Positions 13,530 to 19,919 of a stretch of 19,919 nt of DNA are shown here, piece by piece. Made by a program: the position numbers and the translations under genes. The notes below the pieces were generated by a model that searched no databases, was not told the DNA's origin, and worked only from the letters and a program-made list of their open reading frames with translations. Each line of letters begins with the position of its first letter. Position 1 is the stretch's first letter. The stretch lies in NCBI GenBank assembly GCA_012799075.1, contig JAAZLZ010000126.1, positions 1 through 19,919 on the forward strand, read 5' to 3'. The DNA comes from Bacillota bacterium. GTDB lineage: Bacteria > Bacillota > Limnochordia > JAAZLZ01.

Positions 13530-14940
13530 GGTCGATTACAGCCCAACCATCGAGCATCTCATCGGTCGGCTCCTCCCCCTCCTTAAGGGCAATTATCCTT
13601 TCCGTCCCCGGGCTGTAGCCCTTCTTCTGCTCCAAGGGGACCGGGAAATTGCCGACCTGACTGCCCGGCAAGAAGGTCCTCGGTTCCGGCAAATCCAAGT
13701 CATTGTCAAACAAGCAGGCCAGCTGTCACCTCCTCTTTCGTCTTCCATTGCCCTAGCCCGCCACCGGAGGGCCCAGGCCATCACCCGGGAAGTCATGGGG
13801 AAGCCTTCTTTACGGCCCCTAGGCGGTCTTGTCGACTGGCTCACCCTCTGGCCCCCCACGGCCTTTCCCATCTTAGCCCTCATCCTTTACTACGGCCTTT
13901 GCCGTTTCGTCGGCGGGTTCGGTGCGCAGGACCTGGTTGACTTCATCGAGGGGCGGGTCTTTCAGGCCTGGGTCAGTCCCATCGCCCGGGAATTGGCAGC
14001 CCGCTGGCTATCCCCATCCCTCGCCGATCTCGTCGCGGGGGAGTATGGGATCATCACCTTGGGCCTGCGGTATGCGGTGGGGGTCATCCTCCCCGTGGTC
14101 GGAACCTTCTTTTTCTTCTTTTCCTTCCTGGAGGATACCGGGTATCTCCCTCGGCTGGCCCTGCTTGCCGATCGAGCGTGCAAAACCGTCGGCCTTAACG
14201 GCCGGGCCGTCATTCCCCTAACCCTGGGACTCGGCTGTGATACGATGGCCACCGTCGTCACCCGCACCTTGGAGACGACCCGGGAGAGGATCATCGCCAC
14301 CTTCATGTTGGCCCTCGCTGTGCCTTGTTCCGCCCAACTAGGGCTGATAATCGCCCTGTTGGCCCAAAGCCCTTTGGCCTTGGGGATCTGGGTCCTGGTG
14401 GTGGGAACCATCTTCCTCACCGCGGGTCATCTGGCCGACAGGATCCTCCCCGGACCCAAGGCCGCCTTCCACATGGAGCTTCCGCCCCTTCGGCTGCCGG
14501 TGATGGGCAACATCATCATGAAGACCACCGCCCGCATCCAATGGTATCTGGTGGAAATCACCCCCGTCTTTTTGGGAACCAGTCTTCTTTTATGGTTCTT
14601 TGACCAGCGGGGTTTCTTGCAGCTGATCATCCAAGCCCTGAGGGTTCCCGTCCAGAGGCTCGGGCTGCCGCCGGATGCGGCCCAGATTTTCCTTCTTGGT
14701 TTCTTCCGGCGGGATTACGGAGCTGCAGGTCTGTATGATCTGCGGGCAAATCTGTCGACGGCCCAATTGACCGTAGCCACAACCACCCTAACTTTGTTTG
14801 TCCCCTGCCTGGCCCAGGTGGCCGTCATGGTCAAGGAAAGGGGTCTTCCCGTTGCGGTCCTCATCGTCGCTGCCATCATCCCTCTGGCCTTCTTGGTCGG
14901 CTATTCTCTCCATCACCTCTTAGGGGTCCTGCCCCTTTAA
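13513..14940 (+). CDS. feoB: FeoB membrane protein (C-terminal half of split FeoB)
   Basis: The 475-residue protein carries the FeoB linker and membrane core with two Gate repeats. Family landmarks are FFSFLEDTGYLPRLALLADR, GLGCDTMATVVTRTLE (first Gate; GCNVPAIMATRTI in standard FeoB), AVPCSAQLG (SCSARLP in standard FeoB), GFFRRDYGAAGLYDL, and FVPCLAQVAVMVKERG (second Gate). The altered Gate residues place it in a divergent subfamily, so metal specificity could differ. The ATG lies seven bases after AAGGTG inside the end of the G-domain gene. A FeoA-like gene follows after 18 bases, supporting an iron role. Confidence 0.9.
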   Translation: MLPDFKVDYSPTIEHLIGRLLPLLKGNYPFRPRAVALLLLQGDREIADLTARQEGPRFRQIQVIVKQAGQLSPPLSSSIALARHRRAQAITREVMGKPSLRPLGGLVDWLTLWPPTAFPILALILYYGLCRFVGGFGAQDLVDFIEGRVFQAWVSPIARELAARWLSPSLADLVAGEYGIITLGLRYAVGVILPVVGTFFFFFSFLEDTGYLPRLALLADRACKTVGLNGRAVIPLTLGLGCDTMATVVTRTLETTRERIIATFMLALAVPCSAQLGLIIALLAQSPLALGIWVLVVGTIFLTAGHLADRILPGPKAAFHMELPPLRLPVMGNIIMKTTARIQWYLVEITPVFLGTSLLLWFFDQRGFLQLIIQALRVPVQRLGLPPDAAQIFLLGFFRRDYGAAGLYDLRANLSTAQLTVATTTLTLFVPCLAQVAVMVKERGLPVAVLIVAAIIPLAFLVGYSLHHLLGVLPL

Positions 14941-14958
14941 TGATCGGAGGCCTGGACA

Positions 14959-15243
14959 ATGTTCGCGAAAGAAAAAAAGCCCCCCCATGCACCCCTTACC
15001 TGTTGGCCGGTGCACTTTCGGGGAACCGTGGCCGATTTAGCGGCGGAAACCGATGCCCAGCTGGCCAAGCTATTAGCCTTGGGAATAGTGCCAGGGGTTG
15101 GGATCCATATCCTTCGTCGCAGCCCCTGCTGGATCATTCAAATCGGATTTACCCGGTTGGCCCTGGATGAGGCCATGGCCCGGACTATTCTTCTTCAGCC
15201 GGCCCATCCGCCGGAAGCCGGATCTTCTGACCCGGACGGATGA
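14959..15243 (+). CDS. feoA: FeoA-like SH3-domain protein
   Basis: FeoA proteins are small SH3-fold partners of FeoB. The core LAKLLALGIVPGVGIHILRRSP followed by the strand FTRLALDEAMARTIL matches the FeoA pattern 'L..LGL.PG..V.V....P' ending in 'ALR...A..I.V' (first segment given here in parts: LLALGIVPG and IHILRRSP). At 94 residues it has an N-terminal extension and a C-terminal tail of about 14 residues. The tail is the antisense of the convergent LysM gene, overlapping by 59 bases. The ATG lies eight bases after GGAGG. Its position after the split feoB supports the call. Confidence 0.85.
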   Translation: MFAKEKKPPHAPLTCWPVHFRGTVADLAAETDAQLAKLLALGIVPGVGIHILRRSPCWIIQIGFTRLALDEAMARTILLQPAHPPEAGSSDPDG

Positions 15244-16099
15244 GATGGGGATCGAGGAGGTCGTTTTCTTCCTGCAAGTGACGAAAGTACTCGCCCTTGC
15301 CCAGGAGATCCTTACTTATTTTCCAGAGGCTGTCCCCCGGCTTGACTTCGTAATACTTGATGGGCTCATCCTCTAGCGTCCAAGGAATGGGACCTGTGGG
15401 CAGTTCGCCCACTTCAGGCACATCGATGGGAATGATCTCCAGCTCCAATTCCTGGGGCACAGGCTGACTTTGAACCGGCACCTGCTCAAGCCGGCGTCCG
15501 ATCAGGTGACGGCCCAGCAAAATCCCCCCGGCCAAGAGCAGAATGCTGATGAGGACCAAGGGGCTTCGATGCTCTTCCTCGATCCCGGCAGCCAAGAAGG
15601 CTGCCTTCTTGACCCGCGATCCTTTGGCCCCATAGACCTCGTAGCCCGATAAAGTCACCAGCTCTCCCCCGCGAAAAAGGCTGAAGGACAAAGGTTCCCC
15701 GGGCCTTGTCAGTCCCCATCCGCACACCATCCCTTGGGGTGGCCAGTTTTCCCATGTCGACAATCGGGTCAAGTTGACAGAGCTTTCCCGGATGGGCAGG
15801 AAAAGACCCACCAAATGACCGTCGGGGAACCGGCGCTGCCTTTCCGCATCGGCCAATCGCCACTCCCGCCAGCCCGGCACCGCGGACTTCTGCCCCGCCA
15901 GGGGGATCACCCCCCGGATCATCACCAGGCGACCCTGGTCATCAAAGTTGCCCACCAAAGCCGCGCCGGTCTTGGTGCCCTCCTTGGCCAGCTCGGCCAA
16001 GGCAAAGCAAGCACCATCCCTCAGCCTGAGGGCCAATTCCCCTTCTTCCAAATGGCCGATGATGTACCCGGCACCATAGGCAGCAGGGTTGTCCTTCAT
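15185..16099 (-). CDS. MPN-like, single-TM, LysM-domain protein
   Basis: A 304-residue protein with three parts. Residues about 1-160 look like a degenerate MPN/JAB fold: TGAALVGNFDDQGRLVMIRG resembles the 'EVGGVLLGRVD' strand region, and LVGLFLPIRESS takes the place of the 'VGWYHSHP' metal site, so the catalytic His pair is missing. A single membrane helix lies at about 179-201. An acidic, proline-rich linker leads to a C-terminal LysM domain (YYEVKPGDSLWKISKDLLG to IRPGQKIRLP, about 249-297), which binds peptidoglycan-type glycans. The start at ATG 16099 is chosen because GGGAGGG lies seven bases upstream. The MPN assignment is my inference; TM and LysM are clear. Confidence 0.8.
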   Translation of the reverse strand: MKDNPAAYGAGYIIGHLEEGELALRLRDGACFALAELAKEGTKTGAALVGNFDDQGRLVMIRGVIPLAGQKSAVPGWREWRLADAERQRRFPDGHLVGLFLPIRESSVNLTRLSTWENWPPQGMVCGWGLTRPGEPLSFSLFRGGELVTLSGYEVYGAKGSRVKKAAFLAAGIEEEHRSPLVLISILLLAGGILLGRHLIGRRLEQVPVQSQPVPQELELEIIPIDVPEVGELPTGPIPWTLEDEPIKYYEVKPGDSLWKISKDLLGKGEYFRHLQEENDLLDPHLIRPGQKIRLPADGPAEEE

Positions 16100-16186
16100 G
16101 ACCATTCCCTCCCGGAAAGAGACTTCCCCCTCTTGCCGGAAAATCCCTGCACCAGGCTAGGGGTTTGTTATGGGGAATCAGTCAAG

Positions 16187-16213
16187 AAAAAAGCGGGGGG
16201 CTTGCCCCCCGCT
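16187..16213 (-). terminator. Strong intrinsic terminator after the CBM-like gene
   Basis: On the minus strand a perfect ten-pair stem (AGCGGGGGGC with GCCCCCCGCT) with a two-base loop is followed directly by six T residues. It begins eight bases after the stop codon of the gene at 16222-16527 and separates it from the LysM gene. Confidence 0.9.
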
Positions 16214-16221
16214 GCACCAAG

Positions 16222-16527
16222 CTAAAGGATCTCGACGGACCAATTCATTCCCCAGTTGTTGTCCCAATTGCCCCCGTTATCCCGAAAACAAAAGTTCAAC
16301 CGGTCCGTCCCGTCAATAGTCATGTCTGATTGCCAGCACTGCCCGCCCACATAGGACATGGGAACATCGGTGCTTTTTCCCCAGTCTTGCCCATAACCGA
16401 CATGCATGTAGACCTTCTGAGCTCCAGACTGGGCAAGCAGTCCCTTGTACTTCACGCTCGCCCTCCGTCCTTGGTAGACGGGCATGGGCTTGACCGCGAT
16501 CCGGCCGTCGATGAATACATCCTGCAT
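16222..16527 (-). CDS. Small stand-alone starch-binding-like module (CBM25/CBM53 type)
   Basis: A 101-residue protein consisting only of a beta-sandwich that resembles carbohydrate-binding modules of families 25 and 53. Landmarks are VKYKGLLAQSGAQKVYMHVG, a WGKSTDVPMSYVGGQCW region and the typical ending LNFCFRDNGGNWDNNWG. Such modules are normally attached to secreted amylases, but no enzyme and no signal peptide is present. It may bind intracellular glycogen or a spore or cell-surface glycan. I choose the ATG at 16525-16527, seven bases after GAGGGGG. It has its own terminator and a possible promoter at 16596-16623. Confidence 0.82.
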   Translation of the reverse strand: MQDVFIDGRIAVKPMPVYQGRRASVKYKGLLAQSGAQKVYMHVGYGQDWGKSTDVPMSYVGGQCWQSDMTIDGTDRLNFCFRDNGGNWDNNWGMNWSVEIL

Positions 16528-16595
16528 CAAACAACCCCCTCTGGATCGATTTCGACCTTACCCTTGCCCAGAGGAAGGTTCCTTATTCCACCCTA

Positions 16596-16623
16596 ATTAT
16601 GGCATCCGCCCCCGGCTTTACAA
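16596..16623 (-). promoter_or_regulatory. Candidate sigma-A promoter of the CBM-like gene
   Basis: On the minus strand TTGTAA (16618-16623) and CATAAT (16596-16601) are 16 bases apart. The -35 overlaps the stop codon of the upstream permease gene. Matches are four and five of six, so support is moderate. Confidence 0.4.
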
Positions 16624-17889
16624 AAAGTGGATGACGGAAATGATGGCCAGAACATACACAAAGGGATGTACTTCCCTGCTTCTTCCCGAAGCCAGCTTGA
16701 CCAGGGGATAGGCTAAAAAGCCGCCCGCTATCCCATCGGCAATGCTATAGGTAAAGGGCATTAGCGCGATGGTGATAAACGCCGGGAAGGCTTCGGTGAA
16801 ATCATTAAAATCAACTCCCGTAATGGCCGACATCATTAAGACGCCAACGATGACCAGGGCCGGCGCGGTGGCTTGGCTGGGAACCGTCAGGGCCAACGGC
16901 GCGAAAAACAAGGACAGGAAGAACAAGACCCCGACTGTAATCGCGGTGAGGCCTGTCCGTCCTCCCTCGGCGATCCCTGCGCTGCTTTCCACGTAGGTTG
17001 TCACCGTGCTCGTCCCCAGAAGGGCTCCGCCCATGGTGCCGATCGCATCGACGAGCATCGCCTCTTTGACCCGGGGCAGACGGCCCTGTTCATCGAGGAA
17101 CTTGGACCGGGCTGCGGTGCCCATTAGGGTTCCCATGGTGTCGAACACGTCAACGAATAGGAAGGCGAAGATGGTGAAGAAGCCCAGCTGCAAAGCCCCT
17201 GGGATATCCAGTTTAAACAGGATGGGCTCCATCGAAGCGGGACTGCCGATAATTCCTTGGTACTTGGTCACGCCCATGGGAATGCCGATGATGGTGGTGG
17301 CCAGGATTCCAATTAGCATGGCTCCCCGAACGCCCCTGGCCATGAGGATGCTGATCAAGGCAAGACCGATCAAAGCAAGGGCGGGACCCGGGCTGGCCAA
17401 ATCACCAAGGCCCACCAAGGTGGCGGGGTTGGCTACGATGATGCCCGCGTTTGTCAGCCCGATGAGGGCGATGAAAAGGCCAATGCCCACGGAGACTGCC
17501 CTTTTCAGGGTAGGAGGCACGGCTTCGTCCATCAACTCCACGATGCCTGTCCAAGCAAGAATGAAAAAGACTACGCCGGAGAGAAAGACCGCTCCCAAGG
17601 CCGCTTGCCAGCCGGCCCGGGCGGCGACGACAAAAGCGAAGAAAGCATTAAGTCCCATGCCGCTGGCCAGGGCAAAAGGATAATTGGCTAACAAGCCCAT
17701 CAAGATAGTGGTGATCCCCGCGGACAGGATAGTGGCCGTAGTCACCGCCCCCTGATCCATCCCCGCGGCCGCGAGGATATCTGGGTTAACGAAGATGATA
17801 TAGGCCATGGTCATAAAGGTGGTAATCCCCGCGATCACTTCCGTCTTAACATCCGTATTGTTCTCTGCCAACTTGAACCGTTCTAACAA
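16618..17889 (-). CDS. pbuG: NCS2/AzgA-family purine permease (PbuG-like)
   Basis: A proton-coupled uptake transporter for purines such as hypoxanthine, guanine or adenine. The 423-residue protein has the family motifs TTFMTMAYIIFVNP, ASGMGLNAFFAFVV, FVDVFDTMGTLMGTA, and GTSTVTTYVESSAGIAEGGR, with about 12 membrane segments throughout. The TTG start is preceded by GGAGTGAG, which is formed by the end of the ThiS/MoaD-like gene just upstream, so the two are likely coupled. Purine uptake beside a molybdopterin-type sulfur carrier could reflect purine catabolism by a molybdenum hydroxylase, but no such enzyme is in the window. Confidence 0.92.
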   Translation of the reverse strand: MLERFKLAENNTDVKTEVIAGITTFMTMAYIIFVNPDILAAAGMDQGAVTTATILSAGITTILMGLLANYPFALASGMGLNAFFAFVVAARAGWQAALGAVFLSGVVFFILAWTGIVELMDEAVPPTLKRAVSVGIGLFIALIGLTNAGIIVANPATLVGLGDLASPGPALALIGLALISILMARGVRGAMLIGILATTIIGIPMGVTKYQGIIGSPASMEPILFKLDIPGALQLGFFTIFAFLFVDVFDTMGTLMGTAARSKFLDEQGRLPRVKEAMLVDAIGTMGGALLGTSTVTTYVESSAGIAEGGRTGLTAITVGVLFFLSLFFAPLALTVPSQATAPALVIVGVLMMSAITGVDFNDFTEAFPAFITIALMPFTYSIADGIAGGFLAYPLVKLASGRSREVHPFVYVLAIISVIHFL

Positions 17890-17896
17890 TCCAATC

Positions 17897-18145
17897 TCAC
17901 TCCTTCTTGGGTGCCCATCCCCCGCTTACGGGCGGGAATAGTGCGATTTCATCCCCGTCTTTCAGTTCCTGCTCCATGGATGCGTAGCGTCCGTTCACGA
18001 TGGTAATCAAGTAACCCTCCTCTTCAATACCCAATTCCCGCCGGGCGTCCATAAGGGTAGCCCCAGGCTGCAGCTTTAAAATAAGTTCCGGTCGATCGCC
18101 AAAACGGTCCCGCATCATGCCAAACAATTTCACTCTTATCTGCAC
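17897..18145 (-). CDS. ThiS/MoaD-family sulfur carrier with a C-terminal tail after GG
   Basis: A ubiquitin-fold sulfur carrier, as used in molybdopterin, thiamine or tungsten-cofactor pathways. The 82-residue product has VKLFGMMRDRFG at the start, the central LQPGATLMDARRELGI, and ITIVNGRYASMEQELKDGDEIALFPPVSGG (segments shown are IVNGRYAS and DGDEIALFPPVSGG). The Gly-Gly that is normally the very C-terminus is at 75-76 and is followed by six more residues, WAPKKE. Activation by an E1-like enzyme would require their removal. The GTG start at 18143-18145 follows GGAGGGAAGGA; an upstream extension to 18178 is not supported. It is directly upstream of the permease gene. Confidence 0.87.
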   Translation of the reverse strand: MQIRVKLFGMMRDRFGDRPELILKLQPGATLMDARRELGIEEEGYLITIVNGRYASMEQELKDGDEIALFPPVSGGWAPKKE

Positions 18146-18243
18146 TGAGTCCTTCCCTCCACTTTTAGGATGCCACAACTACTATCTTTTCTTCATTGCA
18201 CCCCGTAGTCCTTTTACCCAGGCAAAATTACACAGGAAAACCC

Positions 18244-18272
18244 CCGACACTTGCAGAAGTTGTGGATATGAT
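18244..18272 (+). promoter_or_regulatory. Candidate sigma-A promoter of the GGR-family gene
   Basis: CCGACA (18244-18249) and TATGAT (18267-18272) are 17 bases apart. The -10 is five of six and the -35 four of six to consensus. It lies in the divergent intergenic region about 43 bases before the ATG. Confidence 0.5.
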
Positions 18273-18314
18273 AGTCATGGGAGCAGGCAAGACAATACTG
18301 TCGAGGTGATACCC

Positions 18315-19544
18315 ATGACCAGCTACGATTGCATTGTTATCGGCACCGGGCCGGCAGGCTCCATGGCCCTAGCACGTTTGGGCAAAGCCGGAGTCCGGGC
18401 TCTAGGTTTGGAAAAGGCCTTCTTCCCCCGTCGCAAAACCTGTGCCGGCGCCTTATCCGGCGCCGCCATCAGCCTGCTCCCTTTAGGGTTTCAACATCTG
18501 GTGCGGCAAAAAACCGTCCAAGTCGACGTCCATTGTCTGCCTGGCGGACTGGTCCGTTCCTTCCAGTTCACCGAACCCATCGCCCATCTCATCGATCGGG
18601 ACCAATTTGACGGATTCCTGCAGCAGCAGGCCCGGGACGCAGGCGCCATCATCAGGGAAGGAGAACGGGTCATGGCCGTGGAGACTTGCCTTGATGGGGC
18701 CATCGTCCACTCCTCTGGCGGCTCCTACCGAAGCCAGGTGGTCATCGGTGCCGATGGGGCCCACAGCATCGTCGCCCGGAGCCAGGGCTTGCGGCCACCC
18801 GTCTCGGGCCTGGGCCTGGAGGTGGAGCTTGACCTGTCGCCAAGACTGCAAAGAGAGTTTGCCGGCAGGATCATCATCCACTACGGGGAGCCGCCTAACG
18901 GCTACAGTTGGGCCTTTGGCAAGGGAGATCATGCCTCCTTCGGCGTTGCCCTCCTCCAAAGCCGCCCGCCCGATCCGCGCCCCTATCTAGAGAGATTCCT
19001 TAAGAGGCTGGATCTTCCCTTCCCACAGAACATTCCCTGGCGGGGTCATCCCATCCCCTTAGGAGGCAAAAACCATCCTGTCAGCGCCCATCGGATCATC
19101 CTCGCGGGGGATGCAGCGGGCTTGACCGATCCCTTCACCGGGGAAGGGATCGCTTACGCCCTGGAAAGCGGCCGCCTGGCCGCGGCTCATGCCCTGGGGG
19201 CCTTGCAGACGGGGGACTTTGCCTTCACCGAATACTCCCAAGAAGTCCAGGCCAGGATCGTCAGCCAGCTGGAGATAGCCCGGAAGATGGCCAAGATCTT
19301 CTATCTCATGCCTTCCTTGACCTCCTACTGCCTGGAACACCAGTCCTGGTTGGTCGAGCGCTACTTCCAAATGGTCCGGGGAGACCTGGATTATGCTATG
19401 CTACTCGGGGAGATCCGGGGCCATTTGTCGGTGCCTAATCTGCCAGAGAAGCAGAATCAGCCCCGAACCCGGCAGCTGCAGGACATCCCAAAGGCCGGGC
19501 CAGCGTACCTCCAGCAGAATCATAAGTCCCAAGACAAGGGCTAG
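18315..19544 (+). CDS. Geranylgeranyl-reductase-family FAD-dependent oxidoreductase
   Basis: A flavoprotein of the GGR/p-hydroxybenzoate-hydroxylase superfamily; members reduce isoprenoid chains of lipids or quinones. It has the dinucleotide-binding IGTGPAGSMALARLG at the N-terminus, RRKTCAGALSG (the family's Cys-Gly-type loop), IDRDQFDGFL, the GADGAHSIVAR motif, and the second FAD motif ILAGDAAGLTDPFTGEGI. The ATG at 18315 follows GAGGTGATACCC and gives 409 residues; a longer in-frame extension to 18117 crosses the divergent moaD-like start and is rejected. The last about 35 residues are polar and low in family character, and lie over the convergent gene. The substrate is unknown; menaquinone or membrane lipid chains are plausible. 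Confidence 0.88.
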   Translation: MTSYDCIVIGTGPAGSMALARLGKAGVRALGLEKAFFPRRKTCAGALSGAAISLLPLGFQHLVRQKTVQVDVHCLPGGLVRSFQFTEPIAHLIDRDQFDGFLQQQARDAGAIIREGERVMAVETCLDGAIVHSSGGSYRSQVVIGADGAHSIVARSQGLRPPVSGLGLEVELDLSPRLQREFAGRIIIHYGEPPNGYSWAFGKGDHASFGVALLQSRPPDPRPYLERFLKRLDLPFPQNIPWRGHPIPLGGKNHPVSAHRIILAGDAAGLTDPFTGEGIAYALESGRLAAAHALGALQTGDFAFTEYSQEVQARIVSQLEIARKMAKIFYLMPSLTSYCLEHQSWLVERYFQMVRGDLDYAMLLGEIRGHLSVPNLPEKQNQPRTRQLQDIPKAGPAYLQQNHKSQDKG

Positions 19545-19919
19545 TCCCCAAAGGCGGCCTCTAACAAGGCCTACGGACCCGGCAGCTATGGACGCGGCTA
19601 AGAGCTTCTGCCGCCGGGCAAGCGTCTCCAGGAGCAGAGCCCCCAGCCGGGGCCAAAGGGGAGCCTTGTCCAACTGATTCAGGATCAAATGAAGCCAGTA
19701 GCCCCCTCCCCCTACCAAAGCTCCAGGGATAGGTCCCCAAAGCCAACCGGCAAGCCAGCCTGGACCATAGCCCATGCCCAGCCGGAAGAAAACAGGAGCC
19801 AGACAAAGGAGAAGGGTCAACCGGGACCGCTTCCCGACAACGTGAGGAAAGGCCAACAACAAAGAAGCAGCCAGACAAATGCCCGCTCCCGGGTCGACCC
19901 TGGCAATGGTCCAAACCCC
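19401..19919 (-). CDS. Partial hypothetical membrane protein
   Basis: The frame is open from the right edge of the window to the stop at 19401, 173 codons, so the N-terminus lies outside. The visible part is strongly hydrophobic with four or more likely membrane segments, for example TLLLCLAPVFFRLGMGYGPG, GPIPGALVGGGGYWLHLIL and WGLALVLGLMILLEV. A charged segment LDKAPLWPRLGALLLETLARR lies in the middle (given as LETLARRQK at its end). I do not recognise the family. Its 3' end overlaps the GGR-family gene by 144 bases on the opposite strand. Confidence 0.6.
   Translation of the reverse strand, partial: GVWTIARVDPGAGICLAASLLLAFPHVVGKRSRLTLLLCLAPVFFRLGMGYGPGWLAGWLWGPIPGALVGGGGYWLHLILNQLDKAPLWPRLGALLLETLARRQKLLAASIAAGSVGLVRGRLWGLALVLGLMILLEVRWPGLWDVLQLPGSGLILLLWQIRHRQMAPDLPE

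Noticed and set aside
17006..17683. 225-codon open frame on the plus strand
   Set aside because: It is antisense to the well-supported purine permease; composition is that of a shadow frame and there is no ribosome binding site.
18117..18314. N-terminal extension of the GGR-family protein
   Set aside because: The extension has no family character and runs through the divergent promoter region; the ATG at 18315 has a proper ribosome binding site directly before the FAD motif.

Overview
The window looks like chromosome from an endospore-forming Firmicute, probably an anaerobic or microaerobic clostridial-type lineage. Evidence: two alpha/beta-type small acid-soluble spore proteins, a DUF1657 spore-type protein, SpoVT, strong purine-rich ribosome binding sites, and very frequent TTG start codons (about 11 of 26 genes). 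I cannot name the genus. No mobile element, CRISPR array or rRNA is visible.

Region by region. 1-1376 (minus strand): the start of an unrecognised protein running off the left edge, a possible decayed Uma2-like fragment on the plus strand, tRNA-Phe and tRNA-Val behind a clear sigma-A promoter, and a divergent GreA-family factor. 1513-5598 (plus strand): a spore-flavoured genome maintenance block of ku, a stand-alone NHEJ-type ATP-dependent DNA ligase, a stand-alone LigD-type polymerase, a DUF72 protein, two SASP genes and a DUF1657 gene. The block suggests DNA protection and break repair in the spore or at germination. 5599-10840 (minus strand): a tight cluster lgt - trxB - nikR - rseC-like - glcD - glcF, covering lipoprotein modification, thioredoxin reduction, nickel-responsive regulation, a redox membrane protein and a D-2-hydroxyacid (glycolate/D-lactate type) oxidase pair.

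10925-11746 (plus): a possible sporulation promoter, a small ORF with no normal start codon, spoVT and its terminator. 11779-15243 (plus): a sigma-A promoter followed by two half-size chromate transporters, a FeoB iron transporter split into a G-protein and a membrane protein with overlapping ends, and a FeoA-like protein. 15185-18145 (minus): an MPN-like/TM/LysM protein, a small secretion-signal-less CBM25/53-like protein with a strong terminator, an NCS2 purine permease and a ThiS/MoaD-like protein with a six-residue tail after its GG. 18315-19544 (plus): a geranylgeranyl-reductase-family flavoprotein, convergent with and overlapping a partial membrane protein at the right edge.

The most interesting points are the NHEJ-SASP neighbourhood, a perfect 28-bp palindrome touching the second SASP ribosome binding site, the split FeoB within a chromate/iron operon, the degenerate MPN-LysM membrane protein, the tailed MoaD-like protein, and three convergent gene pairs with zero or negative spacing.
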